From positions 1 to 38,007 of the forward strand of contig JAKFUF010000169.1 of NCBI GenBank assembly GCA_021732845.1: a stretch of 38,007 nucleotides of DNA. The letters run 5' to 3'. Shown in pieces: positions 25,903-37,254 of the stretch. The notes under the pieces are model-generated. The model saw only the letters and a program-made list of their open reading frames with translations. It did not search any database and was not told where the DNA came from. Each line of letters starts with the position of its first letter. The stretch's first letter is position 1. The stretch is from Planctomycetaceae bacterium (lineage in GTDB: Bacteria > Planctomycetota > Planctomycetia > Planctomycetales > Planctomycetaceae). The position numbers were made by a program, and so were the translations under genes.

Positions 25903-26021
25903 GAATGACGAATGTATCGGTTTTCGCCAAGAAAATCGCCCGGAGGGCCTTCACGGCCCCAGTTCGTTGCCAACAGTTGAGTGTCGGATGGCGATCCACG
26001 CTATCCAGCCGCTTCCATGTT

Positions 26022-26097
26022 AGCGGCACGGCGCAAGCCGTCCGGTGAGCGAGGACCGACCCGTGGTAGCTCACCGGAGGGCTCGCGCCCTGCCGCT
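26022..26097. repeat. Inverted pair of REP-like hairpin elements
   Basis: The 29-bp arms at 26022-26050 and 26069-26097 are inverse copies with 26 of 29 bases matching. Each arm carries its own 4-bp hairpin. The left one is CGGC-GCAA-GCCG (26029-26040). The right one, read on the minus strand, is GGGC-GCGA-GCCC. Two of the three differences keep a stem base pair and the third changes the loop from GCAA to GCGA. A degraded third copy follows at about 26105-26140. Confidence 0.7.
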
Positions 26098-26170
26098 TCC
26101 AATTGAGCGGCACGGCACAAGCGGCACTGCGCAAGCCGGGCTCGCCACCGTCGACCATGAAACGGCGCAA

Positions 26171-29100
26171 CTACTTCTTCAAAAACAGGTTACTGCGAAT
26201 CACCCGTCGCATCATCTCCTGCATCGGGTAGTCTGTCCCCTTCAGCGCAGCGCTTTGTTCCTGCAGGAACTGGAGTTCGTTGTAAGTTAGCGAGCGGCCG
26301 GTGGCGTAGGTGGCGAGGTGCTTCATGAAGCTGAAGGCTACCTGTTCGATCCGGTTCTGGGCCAGGTAGGCTTTCAGACCGTTCATATCCTGGACCTGTA
26401 TTCCGTCCGGCAGTTTTGACGAGGGGTCGACGGGGATGCTGGCGGGCTTGAACAGGCCGCCGGCGTCAAAACTCTCGAAGGGAATGCCCCAAGGGTCGAT
26501 GCCGGTGTGGCACTTCACGCACCCCTTTTGGTTGCGATGAATCTCAAGTTTTTGGCGGAGCGTGAGCTGTGTGTTCTCGCCCTCTTTGATCTGCGGCACG
26601 TTGGGTGGTGGATCGTCGGGCGGTTCGGCCACAATTTTGCGGGCGAGCCACGCGCCGCGTTTGACGGGGTTCGATTCGCGGCCGTCGGACAGTCCAGCGA
26701 GGATGCCGGCCTGCGTCAGCACGCCGCCGAGTTGCGGGTTCTCGTGCTTGATGGCGACAAACTGAAACCCGCCTTCCGTACGGTCGGCCAGGTTGTAATA
26801 GCTGGCGACCGTCTCATTGGCGACGATGAAGTCGGACTGGACCAGATTCCGCAGGGGCAGGTTGTGCTGCATGAGGTGCCGCAGGAATTGTACCGGTTCC
26901 TGCCGCAACTGGGTTTTGGTGTCGCGGGTGAGCCTGGGGTAGCGCTGGGAATCGACAGCCACGACATCGAACTTGTCGAGGCTGAGCCACTGGCTGGCGA
27001 ACTCGTTGACGAACTGGTCAAACCGCGGGTCGCGGATCATCCGGTCGAATTCGGCATCCAGCGAGGAATGCAGCGTGTTGGTGCCCGCCAGTTGGAGCAG
27101 CCGCTGATCGGGAGCGGTGTTCCACAGGAAGTACGACAGCTTGGAAGCGAGTTCGTAGCCATCAAGGTCTTCCGGGTCGGGCGTCGCACTGTTCTCGATC
27201 AGGAACAGGAACTGCGGCGCGGTCAGCACAACCAGCAAAGCATCTTTGAGACTTTGCTGAAAATCCGCCTTTTCGGCATAAGTGCCCTGCCACACATTCA
27301 CGATCGCCTCTTCTTCGGCAGCCGTGACAGGCCGGCGAAAAGCCCGTGTTGCAAAGTTGCGGAGGATTTCCCGGGCGTGTGCGGCCGGTTCGGCCCGTCG
27401 GGGCGAGTCCGGGATGATGCGGCGGTGTGTGGCTGGCGGCCAACTGGCGTAGTACGGCCCCTCGAACTCGACCGAGCGGATCAGCAGCCGGGGCATCTCC
27501 CGACCGTCAGTGTATTCGCTCCGCACGGCGATCTCGCGGATCCCGGCCAGATAATTGACGTTGTCCTTCTCGACATCCGGCGTAGGGAAATCGTTGATCG
27601 CACCGGTGAACACGTACTCGTGAAGTTCGGTCGCGACGCGCTGGGGATGACCAACTGGAGTCAGTGTGCTGCCACAATCGCGCCGTAAACCAAGATAGAC
27701 GCCGACAGAAGGCAGACGCTGCTCGAACTTCTGAAACTGCTGGGCCGACTCGCTGTCATCCGGCAGCCGGTTGAAGACGAGCCGCTTGAGCCGGGAATTG
27801 TCGCCGTACTTCGCACTCAGCTTGACGGCACCGGCCGGTAGCCGGACGCGGAGGAAGGCCGTCGCATGCTCCGCCTTTTCGTCGCTGCTCGACGCGGTTT
27901 TTTGTTCGTAAAGCTGACCGGAGAACTCTCGTTCGCCGAGGGTCAGAGCTAGTAGGCCCGCCGGTTTCCCAGCCGAACAAGAGGCGTCCACCTGGTAAAT
28001 GCCCGCCGTGGGAATTTCGACGGTGGCTGCATTCCCGTCCAAATTGACATTGATCGACTGTTCGGTCGAATTGTGCGTTACGGTGCCGGAATCGAGCAGC
28101 AGGCCATCGTCATACCGCATGGCCCGCACCGTGATGCGGAAGCTGCCACCGGCGGGCAGTTCCCGCAGCGAAATTTTGAAGTTCGCCATCGGGCCATAGG
28201 TGTTCGACTGTCCGAAGATTTCTCCACTGGGGATCGCCGGCCGCAGGAGCAAACCGCCGGGCACAGCCCGGTAGGCTTCGCCTTTGGGGTAGCCGGGTGA
28301 GCCCCGCATGCAGGCGAAGACGGAGTGATAGATGCTGTCGAACTTCTTCCAGGCGCGAATCGTGTCGTTGCCGACGTAGCCCTCAATAAACTCATACGCC
28401 GTCCGCATCTTGAACGGCTCGTAGGCAAACGGCTTCGCCGGCTGCAGCTCCGTGACCATGAAGTCCTGGTTGTTCAACAGCTCGTTGTTGGCTCCCAGAA
28501 TCAGCGTATCGGGACAGGGCTTGGGATTGATTCCCGCGCCGAAATCCATGCAAAAATTCTGGATGACCGGCTTGGAATTCTCATCGACCAGGCACAGATC
28601 CAACGCCTTTTCAGCAATGTTGAAATAGGTTTCAACCTGCAGCGGCGAGAGGACCATCGTGTTGCCGTTGTTGGCAAACCCGTCTTTCGAGGTGCCATCT
28701 GGCGGCAGCGTGTCCGTCAGGTCTTCCTCCAACCCCAGCAGATCCCTCAGCGTATTGCGGTATTGGGAGACGGTGAGCCTCCGCGCGGAGCCGTTTTTCC
28801 GCGTGTCCCGCGCCCGGGCGGCAGCCATCGCGCGGGTGATCCACTCGCTCAGCCCCTTGCGTTCCTCCGCCGTCGGCTGTGGCTCATCTTCCGGCGGCAT
28901 CTTCCCTTCATCGACCTGCTTCTGAATGTCCTTCCACAGGAAGAGCTGCCTGTTCTCTGGTGTGGCGGTCACCTGGTCGACGCGAATGCCAGATTCCATC
29001 GTCTCGGCGTCATGACAGCGGAGACAATACTTCTTCAGCAGTGGCTCAACCTGCTGCTGAAACACCACGTCATCGGTGGAAGCCACGGCTGCGGCTGGCT

Positions 29101-29188
29101 CCTCGCCAGTCGCGGCTGCAAGGAACGGCAAAACCAGCACCAGGGCAAAGCACAACCATGACACACACTTCGGTAGACGCATCAGCAT
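26171..29188 (-). CDS. PSCyt1-DUF1587-DUF1595-DUF1592-DUF1588-DUF1585 cytochrome-like protein
   Basis: 1005-residue exported protein of the second large planctomycete cytochrome-like family. A signal peptide (about 1-27) precedes a PSCyt1 domain with heme motif CLRCH (55-59) and the [10 protein letters not shown] motif. DUF1587 follows, with [19 protein letters not shown] and DGFANNG. DUF1595 and DUF1592 lie in the second half. DUF1588 contains the [10 protein letters not shown] motif and a second heme-like CVKCH (890-894) before [11 protein letters not shown]1585 closes the chain. Order and length are normal for the family, whose role is unproven but probably concerns surface carbohydrate or redox chemistry. 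The ATG at 29188 is preferred because the signal peptide begins there; an upstream in-frame ATG at 29308 adds 40 unlike residues. Members are often paired with DUF1552 or DUF1501 proteins; none is adjacent. Confidence 0.9.
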   Translation of the reverse strand: MLMRLPKCVSWLCFALVLVLPFLAAATGEEPAAAVASTDDVVFQQQVEPLLKKYCLRCHDAETMESGIRVDQVTATPENRQLFLWKDIQKQVDEGKMPPEDEPQPTAEERKGLSEWITRAMAAARARDTRKNGSARRLTVSQYRNTLRDLLGLEEDLTDTLPPDGTSKDGFANNGNTMVLSPLQVETYFNIAEKALDLCLVDENSKPVIQNFCMDFGAGINPKPCPDTLILGANNELLNNQDFMVTELQPAKPFAYEPFKMRTAYEFIEGYVGNDTIRAWKKFDSIYHSVFACMRGSPGYPKGEAYRAVPGGLLLRPAIPSGEIFGQSNTYGPMANFKISLRELPAGGSFRITVRAMRYDDGLLLDSGTVTHNSTEQSINVNLDGNAATVEIPTAGIYQVDASCSAGKPAGLLALTLGEREFSGQLYEQKTASSSDEKAEHATAFLRVRLPAGAVKLSAKYGDNSRLKRLVFNRLPDDSESAQQFQKFEQRLPSVGVYLGLRRDCGSTLTPVGHPQRVATELHEYVFTGAINDFPTPDVEKDNVNYLAGIREIAVRSEYTDGREMPRLLIRSVEFEGPYYASWPPATHRRIIPDSPRRAEPAAHAREILRNFATRAFRRPVTAAEEEAIVNVWQGTYAEKADFQQSLKDALLVVLTAPQFLFLIENSATPDPEDLDGYELASKLSYFLWNTAPDQRLLQLAGTNTLHSSLDAEFDRMIRDPRFDQFVNEFASQWLSLDKFDVVAVDSQRYPRLTRDTKTQLRQEPVQFLRHLMQHNLPLRNLVQSDFIVANETVASYYNLADRTEGGFQFVAIKHENPQLGGVLTQAGILAGLSDGRESNPVKRGAWLARKIVAEPPDDPPPNVPQIKEGENTQLTLRQKLEIHRNQKGCVKCHTGIDPWGIPFESFDAGGLFKPASIPVDPSSKLPDGIQVQDMNGLKAYLAQNRIEQVAFSFMKHLATYATGRSLTYNELQFLQEQSAALKGTDYPMQEMMRRVIRSNLFLKK

Positions 29189-29338
29189 TCCGGCAGATCC
29201 CAGTGTCACGTGGCAACAGACTTCGCGCGCGGCCCCAAATTCACGAGACCGCACGCGATTGAATGTAACAGGCGTGAGTTGGTTGCCGCAATTCCCATAG
29301 ACATGCATTGATGCGACTGTAAGAAAGCAACCTTGTTC

Positions 29339-31108
<1,770 letters not shown>

Positions 31109-31289
31109 AACGCACCTCTAAGTTCTTGAATGACTGCCGCTGTGTGATGGCCTGATTTGGGACGCCTGCCGCAAACGGCTTCGGGGCGGTCTGTATGCAC
31201 AACCCGGCGAGCGAGCCCCGCTCCCAGCCACGCAAGTGCTGTACGGAGCGTCTCCATCGCCGTTGATCAGGTGTCAGAACGATAGAAGA

Positions 31290-32963
31290 TTACCCGGTTT
31301 GCGGCAAGCCGTTCCCGCCTGTCTGCACCTCATGCTCGTGCAGCTCATCATCGCTCACCGGGTAGTTCGCGAACTGGACCGAGTACCACTGTTCAAACCA
31401 GTGCTGGATGTCGGGCAGGCAGGCTTCGTCGTAGGTGGGGGTGGCGTGCAGCAGTTTGCCGGTGGAGTTGAGGCGGATTTCCCCCTGATCCACCACGATC
31501 TCGCCGTGATGAATCACACACCGCGGCAGTTCGAACATTTTTTGGTAGTCGGCGCTGGGGGTGTAAATCGTGACATCGGCGTCGGCGCCAACACCCAGGT
31601 GGCCCTTGCGGTCGAGGCCAAGCATCCGCGCGGGGCCGGCGCGGGTGATGATGGCGATCTCATTGAGGGTGTATTCACGTGTTAGATCGGGCAGAACGCA
31701 GTTTTCCCGAACGGCCGGCGGCAGACGCTTCAAGACTTCTTCCCGCCGCGTGCGGTCCATCAGCAGGGCGATGATTTCGGGGTAGGCGAGGAAAGAGCCA
31801 CCATTGGGGTGGTCGGTGCTCATCGCCACGCGCCAGGGATCTTCGACCAGCAGATACCACTCCAGGCCGATTGCCCATTGCAGGGCGTGCACCCGGCTTT
31901 TGTCCTTGTAGGTGATGGGGACGATGCCGCAGCCAGCCTCAAGTTCGGTGTCGGCGGAGAACCACTTGCGGCCGTAAACCTTGTGCAGGAAATAGCCGAG
32001 CGGCCCGTCGCCGGTCATGGAGGTCGTTTCGCCGAACATCACCTGCCCGACATCGGTCGTGAGGTTGGGGTGCGCATTGAAGTATTCGGCGAGGGCGGGA
32101 ACTTCAGATTTGAACGTCGTCTGGTCATCGGCGTTGCCGCCGTAGCTGTGAAACTGAATGTGTGTGAGGTGCGCGCGGCGGCCTTCCAGGGCACGCATTG
32201 TTTCCAGGGTGGTCTGCCAGTTGCCGGGGATGCCGAGATTGTTGCAGTGAACATGGACCCGGTGCGGCAGTTTGAGGTCCATCGCGGCCTGAGCCACGCT
32301 GGTGAGAATTTGCCGGGGGGAGACGCCGAAATGGTCGACATTGGCATCAATGCCGTTGATGCTGTTCCCGCCGCACTTCCAGATCTCGACGCCGCCGGGG
32401 TTGACCACCTTGAGCGCCAGGGCCTTGGTCGCATTCACCAGCCAGCCCAGGTAGTTTCGCAGCCGCTCCGGTTCAGACTCCTGCAACTGCTTGAGGACAT
32501 AGTGGTTGTTCCCGACGAGAATGAAAAAACCCTTGTCGATGATCGGAGTGTCGAAGAACTCTTCGTGGGCGTGCCGCGCGACCAGGGGCGGAATGGCCGC
32601 ATCGAAGGCGGTGGTATACCCCATTCCGGCGTACTTGTAGCCGGTGGCGAACGTGCTCGGCACGCTGCCCATGGTGCCCGAACGGGTCAGCGGCGTTCGC
32701 ACGACTTTCTCGGCGTTACGGCGGGCCTCGGGCATCATCTTGCGGGCCACGTTGACCTTCGGTCCGGCAATGTGGCAGTGCATGTCGACCCCGCCCGGCA
32801 TGACCACCAGTCCGGTGGCGTCCAGAGTCCGGCCAGGCCGGACACTCAAATCGGCGGGAGCGGCGACGATGCGGCCGTCTTCAATCCAGATGTCGCGGAC
32901 CGCCCCATCCACCCCGTTCCTGGGGTCGTACACGATGCCGCCGGCGATCTTGAACAAACTCAC
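31290..32963 (-). CDS. fhcA: Formylmethanofuran dehydrogenase subunit A-like amidohydrolase
   Basis: 557-residue subunit of the formyltransferase/hydrolase complex (Fhc) of the tetrahydromethanopterin-linked C1 pathway, homologous to archaeal FwdA/FmdA. It is an amidohydrolase-fold protein with a two-metal centre: HCH (His62, His64), Lys185 (LALKVVNPGG, the likely carboxylated Lys), the HVHCNNLG histidines and Asp384 (STDHPNGG). In bacteria the complex releases formate from the formyl carrier. Planctomycetes are known to carry this pathway. No fhcB, fhcC, fhcD or other pathway gene is in the window, so the subunit is isolated here. The start is GTG at 32963 with only a weak ribosome site. It lies 181 bp upstream of aspS on the same strand. 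Confidence 0.92.
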   Translation of the reverse strand: MSLFKIAGGIVYDPRNGVDGAVRDIWIEDGRIVAAPADLSVRPGRTLDATGLVVMPGGVDMHCHIAGPKVNVARKMMPEARRNAEKVVRTPLTRSGTMGSVPSTFATGYKYAGMGYTTAFDAAIPPLVARHAHEEFFDTPIIDKGFFILVGNNHYVLKQLQESEPERLRNYLGWLVNATKALALKVVNPGGVEIWKCGGNSINGIDANVDHFGVSPRQILTSVAQAAMDLKLPHRVHVHCNNLGIPGNWQTTLETMRALEGRRAHLTHIQFHSYGGNADDQTTFKSEVPALAEYFNAHPNLTTDVGQVMFGETTSMTGDGPLGYFLHKVYGRKWFSADTELEAGCGIVPITYKDKSRVHALQWAIGLEWYLLVEDPWRVAMSTDHPNGGSFLAYPEIIALLMDRTRREEVLKRLPPAVRENCVLPDLTREYTLNEIAIITRAGPARMLGLDRKGHLGVGADADVTIYTPSADYQKMFELPRCVIHHGEIVVDQGEIRLNSTGKLLHATPTYDEACLPDIQHWFEQWYSVQFANYPVSDDELHEHEVQTGGNGLPQTG

Positions 32964-33054
32964 TGGTGGTCGACTTTCGCGGGCTGGGGAGGCTTTTCGC
33001 TGAGCATGTCATTTGCAGAGGCTGGCTGGACCCCAAGAGTACTCAAGCTTGGCA

Positions 33055-34533
33055 CTACTCGTAGTCATGCTTCGACAGCCACGGATCGGCCGTCTGGGTC
33101 TGCCATGCCTTCAGTTTCGCCTGAAGTTCACTCAAAACCGCCGGGTGTGTGGCATCGTCGGCCAGGTTTCGCAACTCCCCGGGATCGGCCTCCAGATCGT
33201 ACAGTTCATGCCGCGGCCGTTGGACGTACTGCTGGACCGTCCGGGCGCCATATTGAACATCTCTCCGCTTCAGCACCCCTTGCCACGTGGGCGACGCATG
33301 GAGGTCGGAGGCGAAGGGGAACGGGAGGGGATGTGCGAGATTGAGAATGTACTTGTGCCGGCCGCTGATGATCGTCCGCATCGGGTAATACATCGTTATT
33401 TCGTGAAAAGTGTGCGAGAGATAAATCTCATTCCGGTCCGCCGGGGCCGACTCGCGCATTGCCTGCAGGAAGGAGCGGCCGTGAGGTTGCCAGGGAACCA
33501 GCTTTCCAGTTTTGGGAACATCGCCCATATTCTCCGTGGGAAGAATTCGTGGAGCCGGCTTGGGTGTCACACCACAGAACTCCAGGACCGTGGGGGCAAT
33601 GTCCGCCCAGGTGACCCGCGCCGCCGTGGTTCGCGTGTCCTTTCCCTCCGGGGCTCGATGCAGCGGGTCGCGGACAATCATCGGCAGGTTGACGCCGGGT
33701 TGATACATTGTCGTTTTGGCCCCCGGAAACGGCGGCCCGTTGTCGCTGATGAACAGGATCAGCGTGTCGTCCCAGTGGCCGGTGTCGCGCAGAGCGTCCA
33801 AGAGAGTACCGATCCCCTGGTCGAGCCGCGAGATCGATTGGTAGTACTCCGCCAACTCCTCATGGACCTCGGGCTGGTCGGGCAGCCACGAAGGGGTCGG
33901 CAGCTTGACGGGCTCGAATTTTTCCGCCGTCACACCCGGATACGTGGCTTCATTGGCAAACCCCGTCTGGGCCCGGTGCGGATCAGTGGGGCAGAAATAG
34001 AGGAAGAACGGCCGGGCATCCTGTTCGGCAATCCAGGCTTTGGCATTCGCGGCCATCCGCACGGTGTTGCGCGCGCCCTGAATGCCATCGTTGCGATAGG
34101 CATCGAATTTGTAGACATAATTCGGCGCGACGTGATACTTCCCGATCGAACAAGTGCGGTATCCCGCCTCACTCAGCAAGACCGGCAGCGTCCGCACGGT
34201 CTCGTAGGTGCTGAAATGCCCTTCACCGTGCGAGTGCCCGTAGTGCCCGATGGCATGATTGTGCATCCCTGTGAGAATCACCGAGCGGCTGGCACTGCAA
34301 CTGGCGGTTGTGCAATAGGCTTGTGTGAAACGTGTTCCCGCAGCCGCCAGCCGGTCGAGATTTGGCGTTCTGGCGAGCGCATCGCCATAGCAGCCGAGTT
34401 GCATTCCGAGGTCATCGGCCACGACCAGCACAACATTCCGCGCGGGTATCGTTGCGGGCTTGGTCTCCGCGCCGGCCGAACAGAGCGTGCCGGTGAGCAG
34501 CAAGAACCAGCAAATGGCAAGTTTCCGGAGCAT
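33055..34533 (-). CDS. Exported type I sulfatase
   Basis: 492-residue sulfatase with a signal peptide (about 1-20). ADDLG (Asp40, Asp41) supplies metal ligands. CSASR (79-83) is the formylglycine motif, with Cys79 to be oxidised by a formylglycine-generating enzyme not seen here. GKYHVAP, FCPTDPH and ISDNGPPF further on complete the active site. It would remove sulfate esters from sulfated polysaccharides or related substrates outside the cytoplasm, a function greatly expanded in planctomycetes. The ATG at 34533 is chosen because GAGGT lies seven bases upstream and the signal peptide begins there; two earlier in-frame starts add an unlike leader. It lies 91 bp upstream of fhcA on the same strand, but a functional link is not evident. 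Confidence 0.93.
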   Translation of the reverse strand: MLRKLAICWFLLLTGTLCSAGAETKPATIPARNVVLVVADDLGMQLGCYGDALARTPNLDRLAAAGTRFTQAYCTTASCSASRSVILTGMHNHAIGHYGHSHGEGHFSTYETVRTLPVLLSEAGYRTCSIGKYHVAPNYVYKFDAYRNDGIQGARNTVRMAANAKAWIAEQDARPFFLYFCPTDPHRAQTGFANEATYPGVTAEKFEPVKLPTPSWLPDQPEVHEELAEYYQSISRLDQGIGTLLDALRDTGHWDDTLILFISDNGPPFPGAKTTMYQPGVNLPMIVRDPLHRAPEGKDTRTTAARVTWADIAPTVLEFCGVTPKPAPRILPTENMGDVPKTGKLVPWQPHGRSFLQAMRESAPADRNEIYLSHTFHEITMYYPMRTIISGRHKYILNLAHPLPFPFASDLHASPTWQGVLKRRDVQYGARTVQQYVQRPRHELYDLEADPGELRNLADDATHPAVLSELQAKLKAWQTQTADPWLSKHDYE

Positions 34534-34780
34534 GCGTGACCTCGGAACTGAAAAGGCTTGTGGAAATCTCATGGACCGCAGTTCCTTTGACAAATGACAA
34601 GTTGCCCGCCGGCTGGCAACGGTGACACCGGAGTCTCCACTTCATTCCTTCGTCTCCGCTTTCGAGTTCCCGGCCGGGTCGCTATGATCTCTTGGCGTCG
34701 AATGACATCAGCGGAGAAGTTGCGCTCCCTGAGCAGTGTCCATATCGTGGGCATGAAATTTAGCGGAAGGATGATCGGAC
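34534..34780. other. Divergent intergenic region
   Basis: 247 bp between the sulfatase start and the divergent small gene. It contains one and a half copies of the CAAATGA repeat word (34591-34600) that forms the array at 37844, and a GTTGCC/GGCAAC hairpin (34601-34620). Promoters for both genes should lie here, but none is clear by eye. Confidence 0.5.
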
Positions 34781-35233
34781 ATGGGACGGGCGAGAAGCCA
34801 CAAGGAGTTGCGGCGGCAGGTCGAGGCTGCGGAAGCGCGCGGCCCCGTCGCCCCCGAGGGGGGCACAGAAGCACCCGTTGTCAAAAAGAAGCGGGCGACG
34901 AAGGAAGGGGTGGTCAAAAAGAAGCCAGCGGTGCGGGCCAAGCGTTCCAAGATCAAGGCCCCCGTGCGCAAGCGGCTGATCTGGGGTGTCTTCAGTTCCA
35001 GCCTCAAGGAAGAAGGCCGTTTCCCGTATGCTGACCGTGAAGCCGCCGACAACCGCGCGGCAGAGCTGACCGCCAAGCACCGCAAGACGTTTTTCGTCCA
35101 GCCGATCAAAGAGCCGCTGGCTGGCGGACCGGTTGAGAAAGTCTTTGTCTCGACGTCCACTCCCAAATCCGCTCCAAAGGTTCGTGAAGACGACGAACCC
35201 GACGAAGAAGATGACGACGACGACGATGATTGA
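34781..35233 (+). CDS. Small protein with Lys/Arg-rich N-terminus and Asp/Glu-rich tail
   Basis: 150-residue cytosolic protein of unknown function. The first 65 residues are strongly basic and low-complexity (VVKKKRATKEGVVKKKPAVRAKRSK). A compact, probably conserved core (about 66-110: RLIWGVFSSSLKEEGRFPYADREAA) follows. The tail is almost purely acidic, ending in a run of Asp. The charge pattern suggests nucleic-acid or ribosome contact with a self-shielding acidic tail; this is inference. GGAAGG lies about 11 bases upstream of the ATG. A strong intrinsic terminator follows directly, so it is a single-gene unit. It may be one of the conserved planctomycete hypothetical proteins. Confidence 0.75.
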   Translation: MGRARSHKELRRQVEAAEARGPVAPEGGTEAPVVKKKRATKEGVVKKKPAVRAKRSKIKAPVRKRLIWGVFSSSLKEEGRFPYADREAADNRAAELTAKHRKTFFVQPIKEPLAGGPVEKVFVSTSTPKSAPKVREDDEPDEEDDDDDDD

Positions 35234-35258
35234 TCGCTGAAACTCATCTGAATGCACG

Positions 35259-35287
35259 AGCCGCTGGCAATGCCAGCGGCTTTTTTT
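35259..35287 (+). terminator. Rho-independent terminator
   Basis: GCCGCTGGC (35260-35268), loop AAT, GCCAGCGGC (35272-35280), followed by seven T (35281-35287). An outer A-T pair extends the stem. The perfect GC-rich stem and T-run lie 26 bp after the stop of the small basic/acidic gene. This is the clearest intrinsic terminator in the window. Confidence 0.93.
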
Positions 35288-35362
35288 GCGCACGGTCGTG
35301 GCGCGGGAGTCTTTCGAGTGTGCTCAAACCGGCGGCTCATTGGCTGGGGCCAATCGCAACCG

Positions 35363-36490
35363 CTACTTCGAGAAGGCGTAGACCGTGGTTTGCCGGTAGA
35401 CCTCGCCTGGGCGGAGGATCGTGGAGGCAAACTGCGGTTTGTTCACCGCGTCCGGGAAGTGCTGGGCTTCCAGGCAAAAGCCCTCGTGAACCTTGTACAT
35501 GGCTCCGTCTTTGGCGGGTTTCTTTTCGGCGAGATAGTTGCCGGTGTAAAACTGCAGGCCGGGCTCGCTGGTCAACACGGTCATTTTGCGGCCAGATTTT
35601 GGCTCGACAACGATGGCGGCCTCGTGCAGCGTTGCGGGTCGCGCGGCTGATTCCCGCAACACGTAGTTGTGGTCGTAGCCGATTCCCACCTGACCGATTC
35701 GAGCTCCAATCGGCGTCGGCTTGGTGAAGTCCAGCGGTGTTCCCGCCACGGGTGCCAGTGCCCCGGTGACAATCAATTGCTCATCGGTTGGGGTGTATTT
35801 CGCCGCGTTGATCTGCACGATGTGGTCGGTGATCTTCCCCGCATTGTGGCCAGCGAGGTTGAAGTAGCTGTGGTGTGTCAGGTTGACCGGGGTCGGCGCG
35901 TCAGTCGTGGCTTCATAATCCAGCCGCAACTGGTTGTCGGGCGTCAGCGTGTAGGTCACGGCCGCCTTGAGCGTTCCGGGGTAGCCTTCTTCGCCGCTGG
36001 GACTGGTGTACGTGAACTTGACCGACTGCCCCTCGGGCGTCTCTTTCGGTTCAGCTTTCCACACCACGCGGTCAAACCCATTGAGGCCGCCATGCAGGCT
36101 GTTGGTGCCATCGCCGGCATGCAGTTTGTATTCCTTGCCGTCCAGCGTGAACTTCGCGCCGCCGATGCGGTTGGTGACCCGGCCAATGGTCGCGCCAAAA
36201 TAGGGGTGCCGCACCAGGTACGGCTCGAGGGTCGAATATCCGAGAGCCACATCCGCCAGTTTGCCATCGCGATCCGGAACGAACAGATCGACGAGAATCG
36301 CCCCGTAGGTGATGACCCGGGCCTTCATGCCGTGGGCATTGGTCAGCGTATAGGCCTCGACGGCGACGCCTTCGTTGGTCTTGCCGAATGGGGCGTGTTC
36401 AATCATGGGGGCGGCCTGAAGGTGCGAGACGCAAAGGGAGAGGCAGGCCGTGGCTGCCACGACCAACGGGTGAAATGAGGGGCGGCGCAT
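35363..36490 (-). CDS. Aldose 1-epimerase (mutarotase) with signal peptide
   Basis: 375-residue GalM-type enzyme interconverting alpha and beta anomers of aldoses. Visible features are GRVTNRIGGAKF (103-114), NSLHGG (His133), THHSYFNLAGH with catalytic acid His207, and CLEAQHFPDA with catalytic base Glu341. A signal peptide (about 1-27, ending LQA-A) marks it as exported, which is not usual for the cytosolic E. coli enzyme but is seen in polysaccharide-degrading bacteria. The ATG at 36490 is chosen for the signal peptide; an in-frame GTG at 36538 is possible. Neither has a clear ribosome site. Confidence 0.9.
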   Translation of the reverse strand: MRRPSFHPLVVAATACLSLCVSHLQAAPMIEHAPFGKTNEGVAVEAYTLTNAHGMKARVITYGAILVDLFVPDRDGKLADVALGYSTLEPYLVRHPYFGATIGRVTNRIGGAKFTLDGKEYKLHAGDGTNSLHGGLNGFDRVVWKAEPKETPEGQSVKFTYTSPSGEEGYPGTLKAAVTYTLTPDNQLRLDYEATTDAPTPVNLTHHSYFNLAGHNAGKITDHIVQINAAKYTPTDEQLIVTGALAPVAGTPLDFTKPTPIGARIGQVGIGYDHNYVLRESAARPATLHEAAIVVEPKSGRKMTVLTSEPGLQFYTGNYLAEKKPAKDGAMYKVHEGFCLEAQHFPDAVNKPQFASTILRPGEVYRQTTVYAFSK

Positions 36491-36619
36491 GGGGATTTTG
36501 AGCCACGAGTGACGATGGAAGGGACTCGGCGGACGCACTCAAGCTATGCCGCCTTGCCCATGATGTCCAGTCGGTCACTTCGAGCGAGTGTGCCCTGCCG
36601 CATTAACCTCGAAAAAGGG

Positions 36620-37090
36620 TCATTTCGCCTCGGTCGCCTCGTGCAGTCCCTCGACGCTGGCGATGTACGCCAGCAGGCGGTCGCGTTCGTTGATCAGGTG
36701 GCGGACGCGCAGCAAAGAGCGGACGCGGGTGGTCAGTTCCAGCTTGTTGACCGGCTTGGTGAGGAAGTCGTCGGCCCCCGCCTGAACGGCCTTTTCAATG
36801 TCGCCCATTTCGGCCAGGGCCGTGACCATGACGATGGGAATTTCGTGCGTGGCCTTGTCGGTTTTAAGACGCTGGCAGACTTCGTAGCCGCTCATCCGGG
36901 GCATCATGATGTCCAGCAGAATCAAGTCCGGCGGCGACTTGGCGACAGCGTCAAGCGTCTGCTGGCCGTTGTACACCATCTGGATATCGTATCCCTGGTT
37001 GGCCAGGTAGGCTTCCAGCAGTTCACAGTTGCGGATGTCATCGTCGGCAATCAGGATCTTTGAGGCGCTTTGAGCGACGGACGTCGGCAT
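36620..37090 (-). CDS. Stand-alone CheY-like response regulator receiver
   Basis: 156-residue receiver-domain protein. The acidic pocket is Asp16-Asp17-Asp18, the phospho-acceptor is Asp60 (LILLDIMMP), and Thr90 and Lys112 (FLTKPV) complete the switch. After the receiver (about 1-125) only a short helical tail (RHLINERDRLLAYIASVEGLHEA) remains, with no DNA-binding or enzymatic output domain. The tail may form a coiled coil with a partner. No histidine kinase gene is in the window, so the partner is elsewhere. AAGGA lies about ten bases before the ATG. Confidence 0.93.
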   Translation of the reverse strand: MPTSVAQSASKILIADDDIRNCELLEAYLANQGYDIQMVYNGQQTLDAVAKSPPDLILLDIMMPRMSGYEVCQRLKTDKATHEIPIVMVTALAEMGDIEKAVQAGADDFLTKPVNKLELTTRVRSLLRVRHLINERDRLLAYIASVEGLHEATEAK

Positions 37091-37254
37091 GAATCAGTCC
37101 TTCGGAATGAAAAGTTCCTCGGCATTGTACAGGGAAAGGCTCGGTGGATGAAATGACGCACGAAGGATCCGCCGGGTTTGACTTGTGGCGCGTGGCCTCA
37201 CAGAATTCACCTCGAAGTGACCGTGTCGTTTGATTCTCAACTCGGAGAGACCTC

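Larger units (their letters stand above)
25836..26170. other. Intergenic region with palindromic repeats
   Basis: 335 bp between the protease start and the stop of the DUF1592-group gene. It holds a short inverted repeat GTACAG-CTTTG-CTGTAC (25886-25902) close to the protease start, where it could be an operator, and a pair of REP-like hairpins at 26022-26097 with a degraded third copy to about 26140. No gene is seen. Confidence 0.6.
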
